Shown here: positions 8,352 through 16,084 of the stretch, in pieces
How positions within the stretch are numbered: position 1 is the stretch's first letter
Layout: each line of letters begins with the position of its first letter
DNA from: Lachnospiraceae bacterium
GTDB lineage: Bacteria; Bacillota; Clostridia; Lachnospirales; Lachnospiraceae
Length of the DNA stretch: 42,334 nt
NCBI GenBank assembly: GCA_017617005.1
Contig: JAFZWW010000144.1
Location: forward strand, 1-42,334
Direction: 5' to 3'
Notes under the pieces: generated by a model
Databases searched by the model: none
What the model was told of the DNA's origin: nothing
The model's input: only the letters and a program-made list of their open reading frames with translations
Made by a program: the position numbers and the translations under genes

Positions 8352-9709
8352 AGAGAGCGGCGAAACTCTATATTGTTACGGTGCTTCTTTATGCACTTCT
8401 CTTTGTGTCCGCATATTATCTGTTTTCAATGGTCATCCAAAAGAATGAAGACCGTTCGTATATTCTTATGAACCGTGTTTTTAACGAGATAGGTCTCAGT
8501 CTTTCAGGTAACGGAGAAGAGATCTCTCCGGATGCCGTCGAAGCTGCGATAGAAGATATCTATTATTCCCACATTGACGATCTGAAAAAAGAATTCGGGA
8601 ATGACTCTGTTCCCGAAAGAGTATTTTTTATTTCAGCTGAGGCCGGAACCGGTGAAGTAAGCCTTATCAATCCCGACAAGGATTATGGGAAGCTGTGGGC
8701 ACTCCGCACAGACGGCAATCTCACCGGATTTGTTGTCTTTGAATACGGCGAATCAAGATTTGCCCGGCTTTTGATCTTTACAGAGCTGTGCATTGCCGCT
8801 GCATTTCTCATCACGCTCGGAGTATGCATATACATCGGCACGCATATTCTGAGACCGTTCGAAAAACTCTCATCATATCCCGAAAGATTATCCAAAAACC
8901 AGATCACCGAAAAACTTCCCGAGACCAGGAACCGTTTCTTCGGAAAGTTCACCTGGGGCATCAATATGCTCAGCGATCGCCTTACAAGCGACCGAAGAAG
9001 GATCGGTGAACTGAGCCGCGAGCATCTTACCATGCTCACAACGATCGCCCATGGGATAAAAACTCCCGTGTCGAATATCAAGCTTTATGCGGACGCGATA
9101 TCTACCGGCCTTTATCAGCCTGACGGAAAGGTGAACGAGAGCGATGCGGAGGTTGCGGGCAAGATAAGCAAGAATGCGGATGAGATCGCATCCATAGTCA
9201 AGGAACTTATCGATAAAGCACAGGGCGGAGTCGTGGATTTCGAGCCGTCGGCACAGAATTTCTATCTCAGTGAGCTCATCGATTTTCTTAAAGAGGAATA
9301 TGAGAACAGACTTAAGGTTCTGAAGATCCATCATTCTTTTGAACTCGAATCAAACGCAATGATAAAAAGTGACAAGGACGGTATCTGCCGCATCCTTTCA
9401 CAGCTTATGGAAAATGCTATCAAGTACGGAAACGGAGACGGAATAAACGTACGTATCTCCAAGGATGAAGAAGGTTATCTTATCTCTGTCAAAAATAAAG
9501 GGAAGGTTGTTCCGAACAAGGAGCTTCCCTTTTTGTTCAACAGTTTCTACAGAGGCTCGAATTCCGAAGGTATTCCCGGAAGCGGCATAGGCCTGTTTGA
9601 AAGCTATGAGATCACACGAAAATTAAACGGTGATATCTATGCACGCTCCGATGCGGAAAACAGTGAGATGGAATTCGCAGTCTATCTTCCGGGTGCAACT
9701 TATACCTGA
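8348..9709 (+). CDS. Sensor histidine kinase, partner of the upstream regulator
   Basis: I choose a TTG at 8348, overlapping the regulator stop as TTGA, with GGAGG at 8334-8338. This gives 453 residues. TM1 is at about 6-27, an extracellular sensor of some 110 residues follows, and TM2 is at about 141-167. A HAMP-like linker precedes the HisKA helix with His235 in AHGIKTPVSN. The ATPase domain shows the N-box LMENAIKYGNG and G2 loop GSGIGLFESY. The residue after the phosphorylated His is Gly instead of the usual Asp or Glu, which is odd for this family. The kinase should sense an envelope signal, probably the transporter substrate or its state, and phosphorylate the adjacent regulator. It is the last gene of the operon. 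Confidence 0.92.
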   Translation: MKRAAKLYIVTVLLYALLFVSAYYLFSMVIQKNEDRSYILMNRVFNEIGLSLSGNGEEISPDAVEAAIEDIYYSHIDDLKKEFGNDSVPERVFFISAEAGTGEVSLINPDKDYGKLWALRTDGNLTGFVVFEYGESRFARLLIFTELCIAAAFLITLGVCIYIGTHILRPFEKLSSYPERLSKNQITEKLPETRNRFFGKFTWGINMLSDRLTSDRRRIGELSREHLTMLTTIAHGIKTPVSNIKLYADAISTGLYQPDGKVNESDAEVAGKISKNADEIASIVKELIDKAQGGVVDFEPSAQNFYLSELIDFLKEEYENRLKVLKIHHSFELESNAMIKSDKDGICRILSQLMENAIKYGNGDGINVRISKDEEGYLISVKNKGKVVPNKELPFLFNSFYRGSNSEGIPGSGIGLFESYEITRKLNGDIYARSDAENSEMEFAVYLPGATYT

Positions 9710-9789
9710 TTTCGGTGCATCTTATTGCCAAAGTGTTTCAATTTATTTTTTGTCTGTTATGATAACCCCGTAAGGAGGAAGACAGATAT

Positions 9790-10239
9790 ATGAAGATCCG
9801 AATATCGGTTTCGGACGAAAAGAAAGACTTCATAGAAAAGTATCTCGCCGAGCACGGAATAGAGACCGGTGATGATGCGGAATACATGATCACGGAAGCA
9901 GGCAGCCACTGTGCATTCATTTCCGTAAAGGATGAAAAGAAAGACCGTGTGAACATTCCCTCAGACGAGATCATATACATAGAAAGTTTTGGAAAAGATA
10001 TTGAGATCCACACCATGAAGGATACATATCATTCCCAGGACAGAATGTATGAACTGGAGTCGCTTCTTGATCCGAAGGAATTTATAAGAGTGAGCAAGTC
10101 TGTCATCATTGCAAGGAAGCATGTAAAGAAGATCAGACCGTCGCTTTCAATGAAATACATACTTACAATGTCTGACGGAACACTGGTTGATGTAACGAGA
10201 AGTTATTACAGTGATTTCAGAAGATTTTTCAATATTTAA
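9790..10239 (+). CDS. LytTR-domain DNA-binding regulator
   Basis: The protein has 149 residues. The start is fixed by AAGGAGGA about 10 bases upstream of the ATG. Residues 1-45 form a short N-terminal part resembling those of stand-alone LytTR proteins. Residues about 50-148 are a LytTR domain: DEIIYIESFGKDIEIHT, then RMYELESLLDPKEFIRVSKS and the closing Asp-Val-Thr-Arg-Ser-Tyr. There is no receiver domain, so activity is probably set by a partner. LytTR proteins bind direct repeats in promoters and often control membrane or bacteriocin genes. The next gene, 13 bases on, encodes a membrane protein, so the pair may form a regulator/membrane-partner unit. A TATGAT at 9758-9763 could be its -10. 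Confidence 0.9.
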   Translation: MKIRISVSDEKKDFIEKYLAEHGIETGDDAEYMITEAGSHCAFISVKDEKKDRVNIPSDEIIYIESFGKDIEIHTMKDTYHSQDRMYELESLLDPKEFIRVSKSVIIARKHVKKIRPSLSMKYILTMSDGTLVDVTRSYYSDFRRFFNI

Positions 10240-10252
10240 GCGGAGGTAAGAA

Positions 10253-11245
10253 ATGGCAGGTATTTTGTGGATAATAATATTGATGATGCTTGTCGCGGTG
10301 ATCATAATTGCGGTCAGCATAATAGCTTATAACAAACATCTCGATAAGGTAACAAAGGGAGAAGTGCATGATACTCATAGTACGATCCCCGAGCCGAGGA
10401 GCACTGCAAGCGTCATATACAAGATCGTGCTGATGATCATAGTGATACTGTCCTATCTGGGGATCAGCACCGCAAACGGTATGATAAGCAGCCTGCAGAG
10501 CAGGATAGGACAGCTCGATGCCGAAGTAAACGGACTTCAGTGTGAGGTGCAGAATCTGAGATATCAGATAGAAGATGAAGCAAGGCTTGTCAGGAGCTTT
10601 GAATACGAAATTTCGGAGCCTGAAAACAATCTTGCGGACGTCAAGTTTAAACTGTGGCTTAAGGAATTTACCGATAAAACAGAGGTGAGCCTCAGTATTG
10701 CGGGACAGGATGTTGCATTTACAAATGACGGCGGCGGAATGTATACCGGCAATGTAACCTTAAGCCTGTTTGATCATTGTCAGGTTCCGGTTGTAAGTAT
10801 AAAAAACGGTGAACTTATCGAAAACGAAACGGTAGATTTTCCGGAAGAACTGTTCTGGGATTATATTCCGACTCCCATGTTCTCATGTCATTTTGACGGT
10901 AAAGATACCCTGAGCGGAAAAACGAAGTACACGGGTGAATACTGGCTGGATTTCAGTATCCCCGAAAATATTGAATCTGTTACGATTACCTATTTTTCCA
11001 ATGGTGAAGAGCTTAAGACGATGGATATCACAACGGGTGCCTTGAGCGGCGAGACATTCAAAATCGAGCAGGAGCTCGGCAACCAGGAAGACCTTGCATT
11101 CAGGACGGTACTGGTAACAAAGGACGGTTACAGATTTGAAGAACTGAAACTTATGATATTCCCCGCAAAGGAATACCCCTACGGATATGAATACGAGAGG
11201 ATCTACGACAGCGACGGAAATCTCCTCTATGAATGCTTATATTGA
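10253..11245 (+). CDS. Membrane protein with two TM segments, coiled coil and extracellular beta domain
   Basis: The protein has 330 residues, with GGAGG 7-8 bases before the ATG. TM1 lies at about 4-25 and TM2 at about 58-80, separated by a short charged linker. Residues 82-125 form a heptad-like coiled coil (SSLQSRIGQLDAEVNG and on). The rest is beta-rich with no catalytic motif. The second half contains two stretches that look like repeated immunoglobulin-like or other beta-sandwich modules (about 130-185 and 215-270). I do not recognise the family. Co-transcription with the LytTR gene and a terminator right after suggest a two-gene unit in which this protein may be the regulated product or the signal partner. 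Confidence 0.72.
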   Translation: MAGILWIIILMMLVAVIIIAVSIIAYNKHLDKVTKGEVHDTHSTIPEPRSTASVIYKIVLMIIVILSYLGISTANGMISSLQSRIGQLDAEVNGLQCEVQNLRYQIEDEARLVRSFEYEISEPENNLADVKFKLWLKEFTDKTEVSLSIAGQDVAFTNDGGGMYTGNVTLSLFDHCQVPVVSIKNGELIENETVDFPEELFWDYIPTPMFSCHFDGKDTLSGKTKYTGEYWLDFSIPENIESVTITYFSNGEELKTMDITTGALSGETFKIEQELGNQEDLAFRTVLVTKDGYRFEELKLMIFPAKEYPYGYEYERIYDSDGNLLYECLY

Positions 11246-11260
11246 CCTTTTATATACGGT

Positions 11261-11295
11261 AACGGCGGTGGCTTTGGGGCCACCGCCGTTTTTTT
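11261..11295 (+). terminator. Rho-independent terminator after the LytTR unit
   Basis: A 12-base GC-rich perfect stem (AACGGCGGTGGC / GCCACCGCCGTT) with loop TTTGGG is followed by a T run, 15 bases past the stop codon at 11245. Confidence 0.93.
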
Positions 11296-11323
11296 GCCAA
11301 ATCGGGCCGAAACGTGCTAAAAT
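11294..11323 (+). promoter_or_regulatory. Promoter of the CPCC gene
   Basis: TTGCCA at 11294-11299 and TAAAAT at 11318-11323 are separated by 18 bases. They lie directly after the terminator and 47 bases before the next start codon. Confidence 0.55.
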
Positions 11324-11370
11324 AACAAAAAGATCCGAAAAGCAGCTATGTGGAAAGGAAGGCTCTGATT

Positions 11371-11661
11371 ATGGACAAAAACGTATTTGAAGATGCCAAA
11401 ATGATGGGATCGGGTGAGATCAGATATAAATGTCCCTGCTGCGGTTGCTATACCTTTAAAAAGAAGCCTTCGGGAGACTTCGATATCTGTCCCGTATGCT
11501 TCTGGGAGGATGACTGGAAACAGTTTGACGATGAAGATCTTGAGGGCGGTGCCAACAGCGTCAGCCTGAGGCAGGCCAGAGAGAACTACAAGGCTTTCGG
11601 ATGCTGCGAAGAAAGATTTAAAGGCAATGTCAGAAAGCCGACCGACGAAGAGATCGGCTGA
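11371..11661 (+). CDS. CPCC-family cysteine-rich protein
   Basis: The protein has 96 residues from the ATG at 11371, where AAGGAAGG is placed about 8 bases upstream; the in-frame GTG at 11350 is less likely. Its core is KCPCCGCYTF, then DICPVCFWEDD and the acidic segment DDEDLEGGANSVSL, followed by RQARENY. This is the CPCC domain found in many Firmicutes and in polymorphic-toxin immunity neighbourhoods, where it probably binds zinc. The function is not known for this copy. The next gene resembles a toxin nuclease domain, so an immunity-like role is possible but unproven. Confidence 0.83.
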   Translation: MDKNVFEDAKMMGSGEIRYKCPCCGCYTFKKKPSGDFDICPVCFWEDDWKQFDDEDLEGGANSVSLRQARENYKAFGCCEERFKGNVRKPTDEEIG

Positions 11662-11697
11662 TCTCGATCGGTACTATTTTGTTGAGGTTTTTCGTTA

Positions 11698-12150
11698 ATG
11701 GAGAAGAGGTTCAGAGTATATATAATCCTTACGCTGATGATCCTTATGATCGCGGTCATATCCAGTATGGTCGTGAGGATATCGGAAAAGGAAATGGCTG
11801 CGGCGTCCCAGTCGGCACAGGAGCAGCAAAATGTTGCGATACATACGGCACAGTATTATGAGGACAAGATCCCCAATGCCCCGATGTATTGCTTCAGATC
11901 ACAGGAACTTCTCGAACAGCATTACGAAAAACACGGAATAAGTATGGGATTTGCCTCAGCTCAGGAGTATGAACTTGCGGCATCTGCGGTTGTCACGGAT
12001 CCCAGAGCTCTCCATAAGACGGAGCAGGAAGACGGAGACGACGTCTACTATATAGAAGAGACCAACGAGTTTGTCGTGGTCTCTACGGATGGATATATAA
12101 GAACGTATTTCCTTCCCGATTCGGGCAAGGCGTATTTTGACAGACAGTAG
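11698..12150 (+). CDS. Small membrane-anchored or secreted protein resembling a BECR-type toxin nuclease domain
   Basis: The protein has 150 residues. Residues 8-26 form a single hydrophobic segment, so it is exported or anchored with its domain outside. A Gln/Ala-rich linker follows. The domain from about 60 has the run LLEQHYEKHG, GFASAQEYELAA, YYIEETNEFVVVS and DGYIRTYFLPDSGKAYFDR. This layout (His-x-x-Lys-His-Gly, then Asn-Glu-Phe, then Gly-x-Ile-Arg-Thr) resembles C-terminal nuclease domains of polymorphic toxins with a BECR-like fold. The likeness is from memory of the pattern, not from a search. It overlaps no gene and ends 1 base before the convergent pgeF. The weak TTGAGG site suggests modest translation. 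Confidence 0.7.
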   Translation: MEKRFRVYIILTLMILMIAVISSMVVRISEKEMAAASQSAQEQQNVAIHTAQYYEDKIPNAPMYCFRSQELLEQHYEKHGISMGFASAQEYELAASAVVTDPRALHKTEQEDGDDVYYIEETNEFVVVSTDGYIRTYFLPDSGKAYFDRQ

Positions 12151-12151
12151 G

Positions 12152-13009
12152 TCACTTTCTTATCATCATAAATGCACACAGGCCTCCGCGCTTTCCGTGT
12201 GAAGCACGGTGGGAATGAAGAAATTCACCGTTACAGCAGGTACACAGGTCGGGAACAGAGATGTTTTCGCTCGGGATGCCTGCTTTTTGCATGTTCAGGT
12301 AATTTGCAAAAGTAAGATCCAGCTGATACTTTCCGGAGACTCCGCCGTTATGGGGAAGTACCACTTTCGAATCCGGACCGTATTCTTCCATGAACACATC
12401 CGCAACATCGCCTCCCACTTCATAGCAGTCCGCACATATGGAAGGGCCGATGCAAGCGATCATCTCGGAAGGGTCACTTCCGTATAAACGATGCATTTCG
12501 CTCACGGTATTTGTGCAGATGTTTCCTATCGTACCTCTCCAGCCGGAATGTGAGAGAGCTATTGCTTTGTGAACGGGATCCACGAAATAAAGAGGTACAC
12601 AGTCGGCATATGATGTGACAAGGCATACTCCCGGCTCATTGGTCATAATGCCGTCGATATCCTTGAAGGATCTGGGTCTGAGGATTCCTTCGCCGAGATT
12701 GTCACGGGTCACTTCCATTACATTGGTGGTGTGCTGCTGGTCCGAAAAGACCATCTGCTCACGGCTGATCCCAACAGATTCTCCGAACAGTCTATAGTTT
12801 TCCAGGACGTTCTCCCTGTCATCACCCACGGTGAATGCAAGGTTCATGCTCTCATAGCATCCGGTACTTACTCCGCCGATCCTTGTTGAGAAGCCGTTGA
12901 ACAGCCAGTCATACTTCTCCAACGAAAGGTAGCTTATTCTCGGAACACCATTGCTTTCGTATATCGTTGTCGTTTCTGCGCCCGGGCGTTTTTTAAGTTT
13001 TATTTCCAT
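12152..13009 (-). CDS. pgeF: PgeF/YfiH-family peptidoglycan editing factor (laccase-domain protein)
   Basis: The protein has 285 residues. Family motifs are clear: FSTRIGGVSTG near the N-terminus, DCVPLYFVDP, AIALSHSGWRGT with the metal-ligand His, CIGPSICADCYEVG, and DLCTCCNGEFLHSHRA near the C-terminus. The Cys and two His residues of these motifs form the zinc site. Members deaminate or phosphorylase-cleave purine nucleosides in vitro and, in E. coli, remove misincorporated residues from the peptidoglycan precursor. It is cytoplasmic. The gene stands alone between convergent neighbours and ends one base from the end of the gene at 11698-12150, so no separate terminator fits between them. 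Confidence 0.93.
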   Translation of the reverse strand: MEIKLKKRPGAETTTIYESNGVPRISYLSLEKYDWLFNGFSTRIGGVSTGCYESMNLAFTVGDDRENVLENYRLFGESVGISREQMVFSDQQHTTNVMEVTRDNLGEGILRPRSFKDIDGIMTNEPGVCLVTSYADCVPLYFVDPVHKAIALSHSGWRGTIGNICTNTVSEMHRLYGSDPSEMIACIGPSICADCYEVGGDVADVFMEEYGPDSKVVLPHNGGVSGKYQLDLTFANYLNMQKAGIPSENISVPDLCTCCNGEFLHSHRASHGKRGGLCAFMMIRK

Positions 13010-13037
13010 AATGTCATTTTACCATATAAAAGCTTGA

Positions 13038-13066
13038 CCGCGCTGAGATTCACTTTCACAGCGCGG
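13038..13066 (-). terminator. Terminator after the second two-component system
   Basis: An 8-base GC stem (CCGCGCTG / CAGCGCGG, loop of 13) lies just after the kinase stop on the minus strand. A short T run follows about 6 bases downstream. It precedes pgeF and separates the two transcripts, though some read-through is likely. Confidence 0.55.
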
Positions 13067-13074
13067 CCTGTTGT

Positions 13075-15180
13075 TTATTCTGTAATTCTCGGGAAGAGAA
13101 GAATGACTTTGAAAAGATCTCCGTCGACAACGAGCTTAAGTTTTCCGTTCATCAGTTCCATAAGACTCTGTGCGATGCTGAGTCCGAGTCCGTTACCCTC
13201 GGATCCTCTGGAGCTGTCCCCTCTTGTAAAGCGCTCGAGAAGTTCGTCGCTTGTCATATTCAGGGATTCTTTGGAAGTGTTCTTGATCTCAATCGCCGCT
13301 TCATCGGTACCTGCGCTGAGGTTCACATACACTCTTGTACCGGGCTGTGCGTACTTGGATACGTTGACGAAGAGATTATCGAGGACTCTCTGGAAATGCC
13401 TGGTATCCGCCATGATGTTTATGGGCTCTTCGGGAACACTGACGCGAAGATCGAGCTCGGATGCGGAGAGTTTTTCCTGATATTCTCCGATGACCTGATG
13501 AAGAACCGTGTTTACATTGCATGGTTCAAGCTCTGCCTTTAAGTTTCCTGTGGATGCCTTTGATGCCTCGATAAGATCCTCAAGGAGTTTCTTAAGTTTG
13601 ACCGACTGTCTCTCGAGTGTTTCGAGGTACTCGCGGTTTGCAGGTTCTCCCTCGGGCTGCTCTTTCAGAAGCTCCACATAGCTGATGATGGATGTGAGAG
13701 GGGTCTTGATGTCATGCGATACATTGGAGATAAGCTCCGTCTTAAACCTCTCGCTCTTCATGCGGTCTGCGAGCGCGATCTCAAGTCCCTGTCCGGTCGA
13801 ATTAATGCTGTCTCCGATGGTCTTGAAATCGTAGAACATGTGCTTCGTATCTACGGGCGATTCCAGATTTCCTTCAGCCATTCTCTTTGCGCCTTTTGCA
13901 AGGCGGTTTAGTTGGAGAACCGCTATTACAAACAGCGGGAAAAGAACCAGGGTTTGAACAAGCCATCCGAGGATTATAAGATCCTCGGCCGAACCGTCAA
14001 CTGCCGAAACCAGTACTATGAATTCCGCAAGTGTGCAGAGGGATGCTATTCCGATCAGTCTCCATGTAAGTCTGATGTTCTCCTTGCACTGATAGCCGAG
14101 CTTTTTAAATCCTTTTGCGATAAAAGCAAAGAATCTGATACAGAAGAATACTACACTTACCAGTGTGAGAATACCGAAAACAAAAGTAAGTACAATGACG
14201 AGATACCTGGTGCTGCAGGCAAGGTCGATCCAGGGCGCGATCCTTGCAAAGAGATCGTCACATTCGTAATCCAGGGGCTCTGCAACGCATGCGATCAGAT
14301 AGCAGTCTTTTCCGGTGACCGGTCTTTCGACCGCGGTGGATGATGTGATCATGCTCCAGGACTGGAAATCAGATTCATAACTTTCAAAGTTGTACTTTAT
14401 GCCTGATTTCAGATCACTGAGATAATCGGCAGTACATACGGTAACTTCCCAGGGAGTAATATAATAGGTTTCACCGTTGTCGGAATGTAAGACAATGTTT
14501 GCATTGTTCTCGACATTATCGTTCCATGAGGAATTCTTTTCATCCACAGCTGTGCGGACACTCCATTCCTCACTGCCGTCATCATAGCTGATCGTAATGC
14601 CTACGGGGAAATAGAAACCGTCAGCGGTTATCACATATGCCAGATCGGTATTCCAGATATAGACCACTTCGGCGATGGAATGTCTTTCCTGAACCACATC
14701 AATATTGTCATAGGACGAATAATTGGTGATGTAGCTGTAGGGGTCAAATATCGATTCGGTATTGTATACGAAGACAGAATAGTCTCCGAGTGTTGCACTG
14801 TATCTGAAAAGTTCCGATTTGTCGGCCGCAAGGACATCATCCGGAAGATTGCAGACCTCATATGACGATCTGTTTCTCAGGTCCACCAGTGCAGGTTCAT
14901 CTGTCGAATAAACACCGTATCTGAAATTTGTGTTTTTAAGCTCGTTCATTCCGAAATCATCCTGATAATCGGACAGAGCATATACGGCGTAATCCTTAAG
15001 GTACAGATCGTTTACATTCTTGCGGAAATATCTTGTGGAATCATACATGCCCATTTCGGCAAAGGCGTAAAAAGTACCGCATAATCCGCTGAAAATAAGT
15101 GAGCTTATGACTGATATGATAAACCAGAACAGAGCACCGTGCTTGCGGCGTTCTTTCAGGTCGTTATCCTGTTTCTTCAT
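13075..15180 (-). CDS. Sensor histidine kinase with large extracellular domain
   Basis: The protein has 701 residues. A TM at about 18-40 is followed by an extracellular domain of nearly 300 residues rich in Tyr and Asp, then three further TM segments (about 335-360, 380-400 and 410-435). A HAMP-type linker (RMAEGNLESPVD) leads to the HisKA helix SNVSHDIKTPLTSIISY. The ATPase domain has N-box LDNLFVNVSKYA and G2 loop EGNGLGLSIAQ. The catalytic core resembles VanS-type kinases. The ligand is unknown; the large ectodomain suggests a soluble or wall-derived signal. It is encoded 3 bases after the regulator, with AAAGGA as its ribosome binding site inside that gene's end. Confidence 0.94.
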   Translation of the reverse strand: MKKQDNDLKERRKHGALFWFIISVISSLIFSGLCGTFYAFAEMGMYDSTRYFRKNVNDLYLKDYAVYALSDYQDDFGMNELKNTNFRYGVYSTDEPALVDLRNRSSYEVCNLPDDVLAADKSELFRYSATLGDYSVFVYNTESIFDPYSYITNYSSYDNIDVVQERHSIAEVVYIWNTDLAYVITADGFYFPVGITISYDDGSEEWSVRTAVDEKNSSWNDNVENNANIVLHSDNGETYYITPWEVTVCTADYLSDLKSGIKYNFESYESDFQSWSMITSSTAVERPVTGKDCYLIACVAEPLDYECDDLFARIAPWIDLACSTRYLVIVLTFVFGILTLVSVVFFCIRFFAFIAKGFKKLGYQCKENIRLTWRLIGIASLCTLAEFIVLVSAVDGSAEDLIILGWLVQTLVLFPLFVIAVLQLNRLAKGAKRMAEGNLESPVDTKHMFYDFKTIGDSINSTGQGLEIALADRMKSERFKTELISNVSHDIKTPLTSIISYVELLKEQPEGEPANREYLETLERQSVKLKKLLEDLIEASKASTGNLKAELEPCNVNTVLHQVIGEYQEKLSASELDLRVSVPEEPINIMADTRHFQRVLDNLFVNVSKYAQPGTRVYVNLSAGTDEAAIEIKNTSKESLNMTSDELLERFTRGDSSRGSEGNGLGLSIAQSLMELMNGKLKLVVDGDLFKVILLFPRITE

Positions 15181-15183
15181 TTC

Positions 15184-15918
15184 TTATCCTTTCCGTTCCT
15201 GTTTATTCTCCAGGAAATATCCCCTTCCCCATATCATCTTGATGTACCTGGGTTCTGACGGATCTATCTCTATTTTCTCGCGAAGATGTCTTATATGGAC
15301 CGCTACGATGCTTTCAGATCCCATGGTGTCATCCTTCCATACCGTTTTGTAGATCTCCATTGGTGTGAAGACCTTGCCCGGATTCATCATAAGGAATCTG
15401 AGAATATCATACTCTGTCCTGGTTAGCTTGACGGGGTCGCCGTCGAGCCATACTTCCTTGGTGCGGTCGACAAGCTTTATCCGACCGCATGTCATTTCTT
15501 CTTCGCCGGTTTCGGAGGCGGAGTTTCCGCCCAGCAGCATATATCTGCGCAGTCCGGATCTGACTCTTGCCATGAGTTCAACCGGATTAAAGGGCTTCGT
15601 GACATAGTCATCCGCGCCCAGGTTGAGACCGAGTATCTTGTCGGTATCTTCGCTTTTAGCGGTGAGCATTATGACCGGAACGTTGCTGATCTCCCTGATC
15701 TTGGAAAGGGCTGTCACGCCGTCCATGACGGGCATCATGATATCGAGCAGCACCAGATGTATCTCCTCTTCTTCGACCAGTTCAAGGGCTTCTTTTCCGT
15801 TAGACGCGGTAAGAACGTTATATCCTTCGGATCTGAGGAATATCGAGATGGCATTTGCGATGTCTTTTTCATCGTCGCATACGAGCACTGTGAGCTTGGA
15901 ATTGTCTTTTTCATTCAT
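15184..15918 (-). CDS. OmpR-family response regulator, VanR-like
   Basis: The protein has 244 residues. The receiver domain (12-128) has acidic Asp15/Asp16, phosphoacceptor Asp59 in LVLLDIMMP, Thr in IMLTAKSE and Lys in DYVTKPFNP. The winged helix at 145-240 includes LTRTEYDILRFLMMNPG and the recognition region ESIVAVHIRHLREKI, ending in IWGRGYFLEN. The receiver/effector arrangement and the kinase neighbour place it in the VanR/PhoP branch. It is the first gene of the pair and is divergent from the xylanase, with which it shares a 166-base intergenic region containing TTTAAGA repeats and a palindrome. The targets may include its own gene and the xylanase. Confidence 0.95.
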   Translation of the reverse strand: MNEKDNSKLTVLVCDDEKDIANAISIFLRSEGYNVLTASNGKEALELVEEEEIHLVLLDIMMPVMDGVTALSKIREISNVPVIMLTAKSEDTDKILGLNLGADDYVTKPFNPVELMARVRSGLRRYMLLGGNSASETGEEEMTCGRIKLVDRTKEVWLDGDPVKLTRTEYDILRFLMMNPGKVFTPMEIYKTVWKDDTMGSESIVAVHIRHLREKIEIDPSEPRYIKMIWGRGYFLENKQERKG

Positions 15919-15939
15919 AAGTCCGGTCAGTCTCCTTTT

Positions 15940-15951
15940 TTGTGATCACAA
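15940..15951. promoter_or_regulatory. 12-base perfect palindrome upstream of the VanR-like regulator
   Basis: TTGTGATCACAA lies 22-33 bases before the regulator's ATG on the minus strand, within its likely 5' leader. It has no spacer between half sites, so it is not a CRP-type site. It may be an operator for an unidentified dimeric regulator. Confidence 0.4.
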
Positions 15952-15972
15952 GCATATTTTGACACATAAAAA

Positions 15973-16012
15973 TTTAAGAATCTATGCGTTATTTCTTTAA
16001 GATTTAATTAAA
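15973..16012 (+). promoter_or_regulatory. TTTAAGA direct repeats in the regulator/xylanase divergent region
   Basis: TTTAAGA occurs at 15973-15979 and 15996-16002, 23 bases apart (about two helical turns), followed by TTTAATTAAA at 16003-16012. The same heptamer pattern precedes the other two-component operon at 2920-2937. These are candidate OmpR-family sites for the adjacent regulator. Confidence 0.45.
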
Positions 16013-16030
16013 TAATGGGCGAAAACGTAT

Positions 16031-16036
16031 TATAAT
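16031..16036 (+). promoter_or_regulatory. -10 element of the xylanase-receptor operon
   Basis: A consensus TATAAT lies 49 bases before the xylanase ATG. No good -35 is present at the right distance (the position reads TTAAAT), which fits a promoter dependent on an activator bound at the TTTAAGA repeats just upstream. Confidence 0.5.
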
Positions 16037-16084
16037 ATAAAGGAATTCTTGTATTATCACAATTCCGGCCATACAGGAGAGAAT

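Noticed and set aside
9725..9763. Promoter for the LytTR gene
   Set aside because: TATGAT at 9758-9763 is plausible, but TTGCCA at 9725-9730 is 27 bases away and no better -35 exists, so it is not listed as a feature.
11650..11665. Terminator after the CPCC gene
   Set aside because: GAGATC/GATCTC forms a 6-base hairpin over the stop codon, but no T run follows directly.
15940..15951. CRP/FNR-type binding site
   Set aside because: The half sites TGTGA/TCACA have no spacer, whereas CRP needs six bases between them; kept only as an unnamed palindrome.
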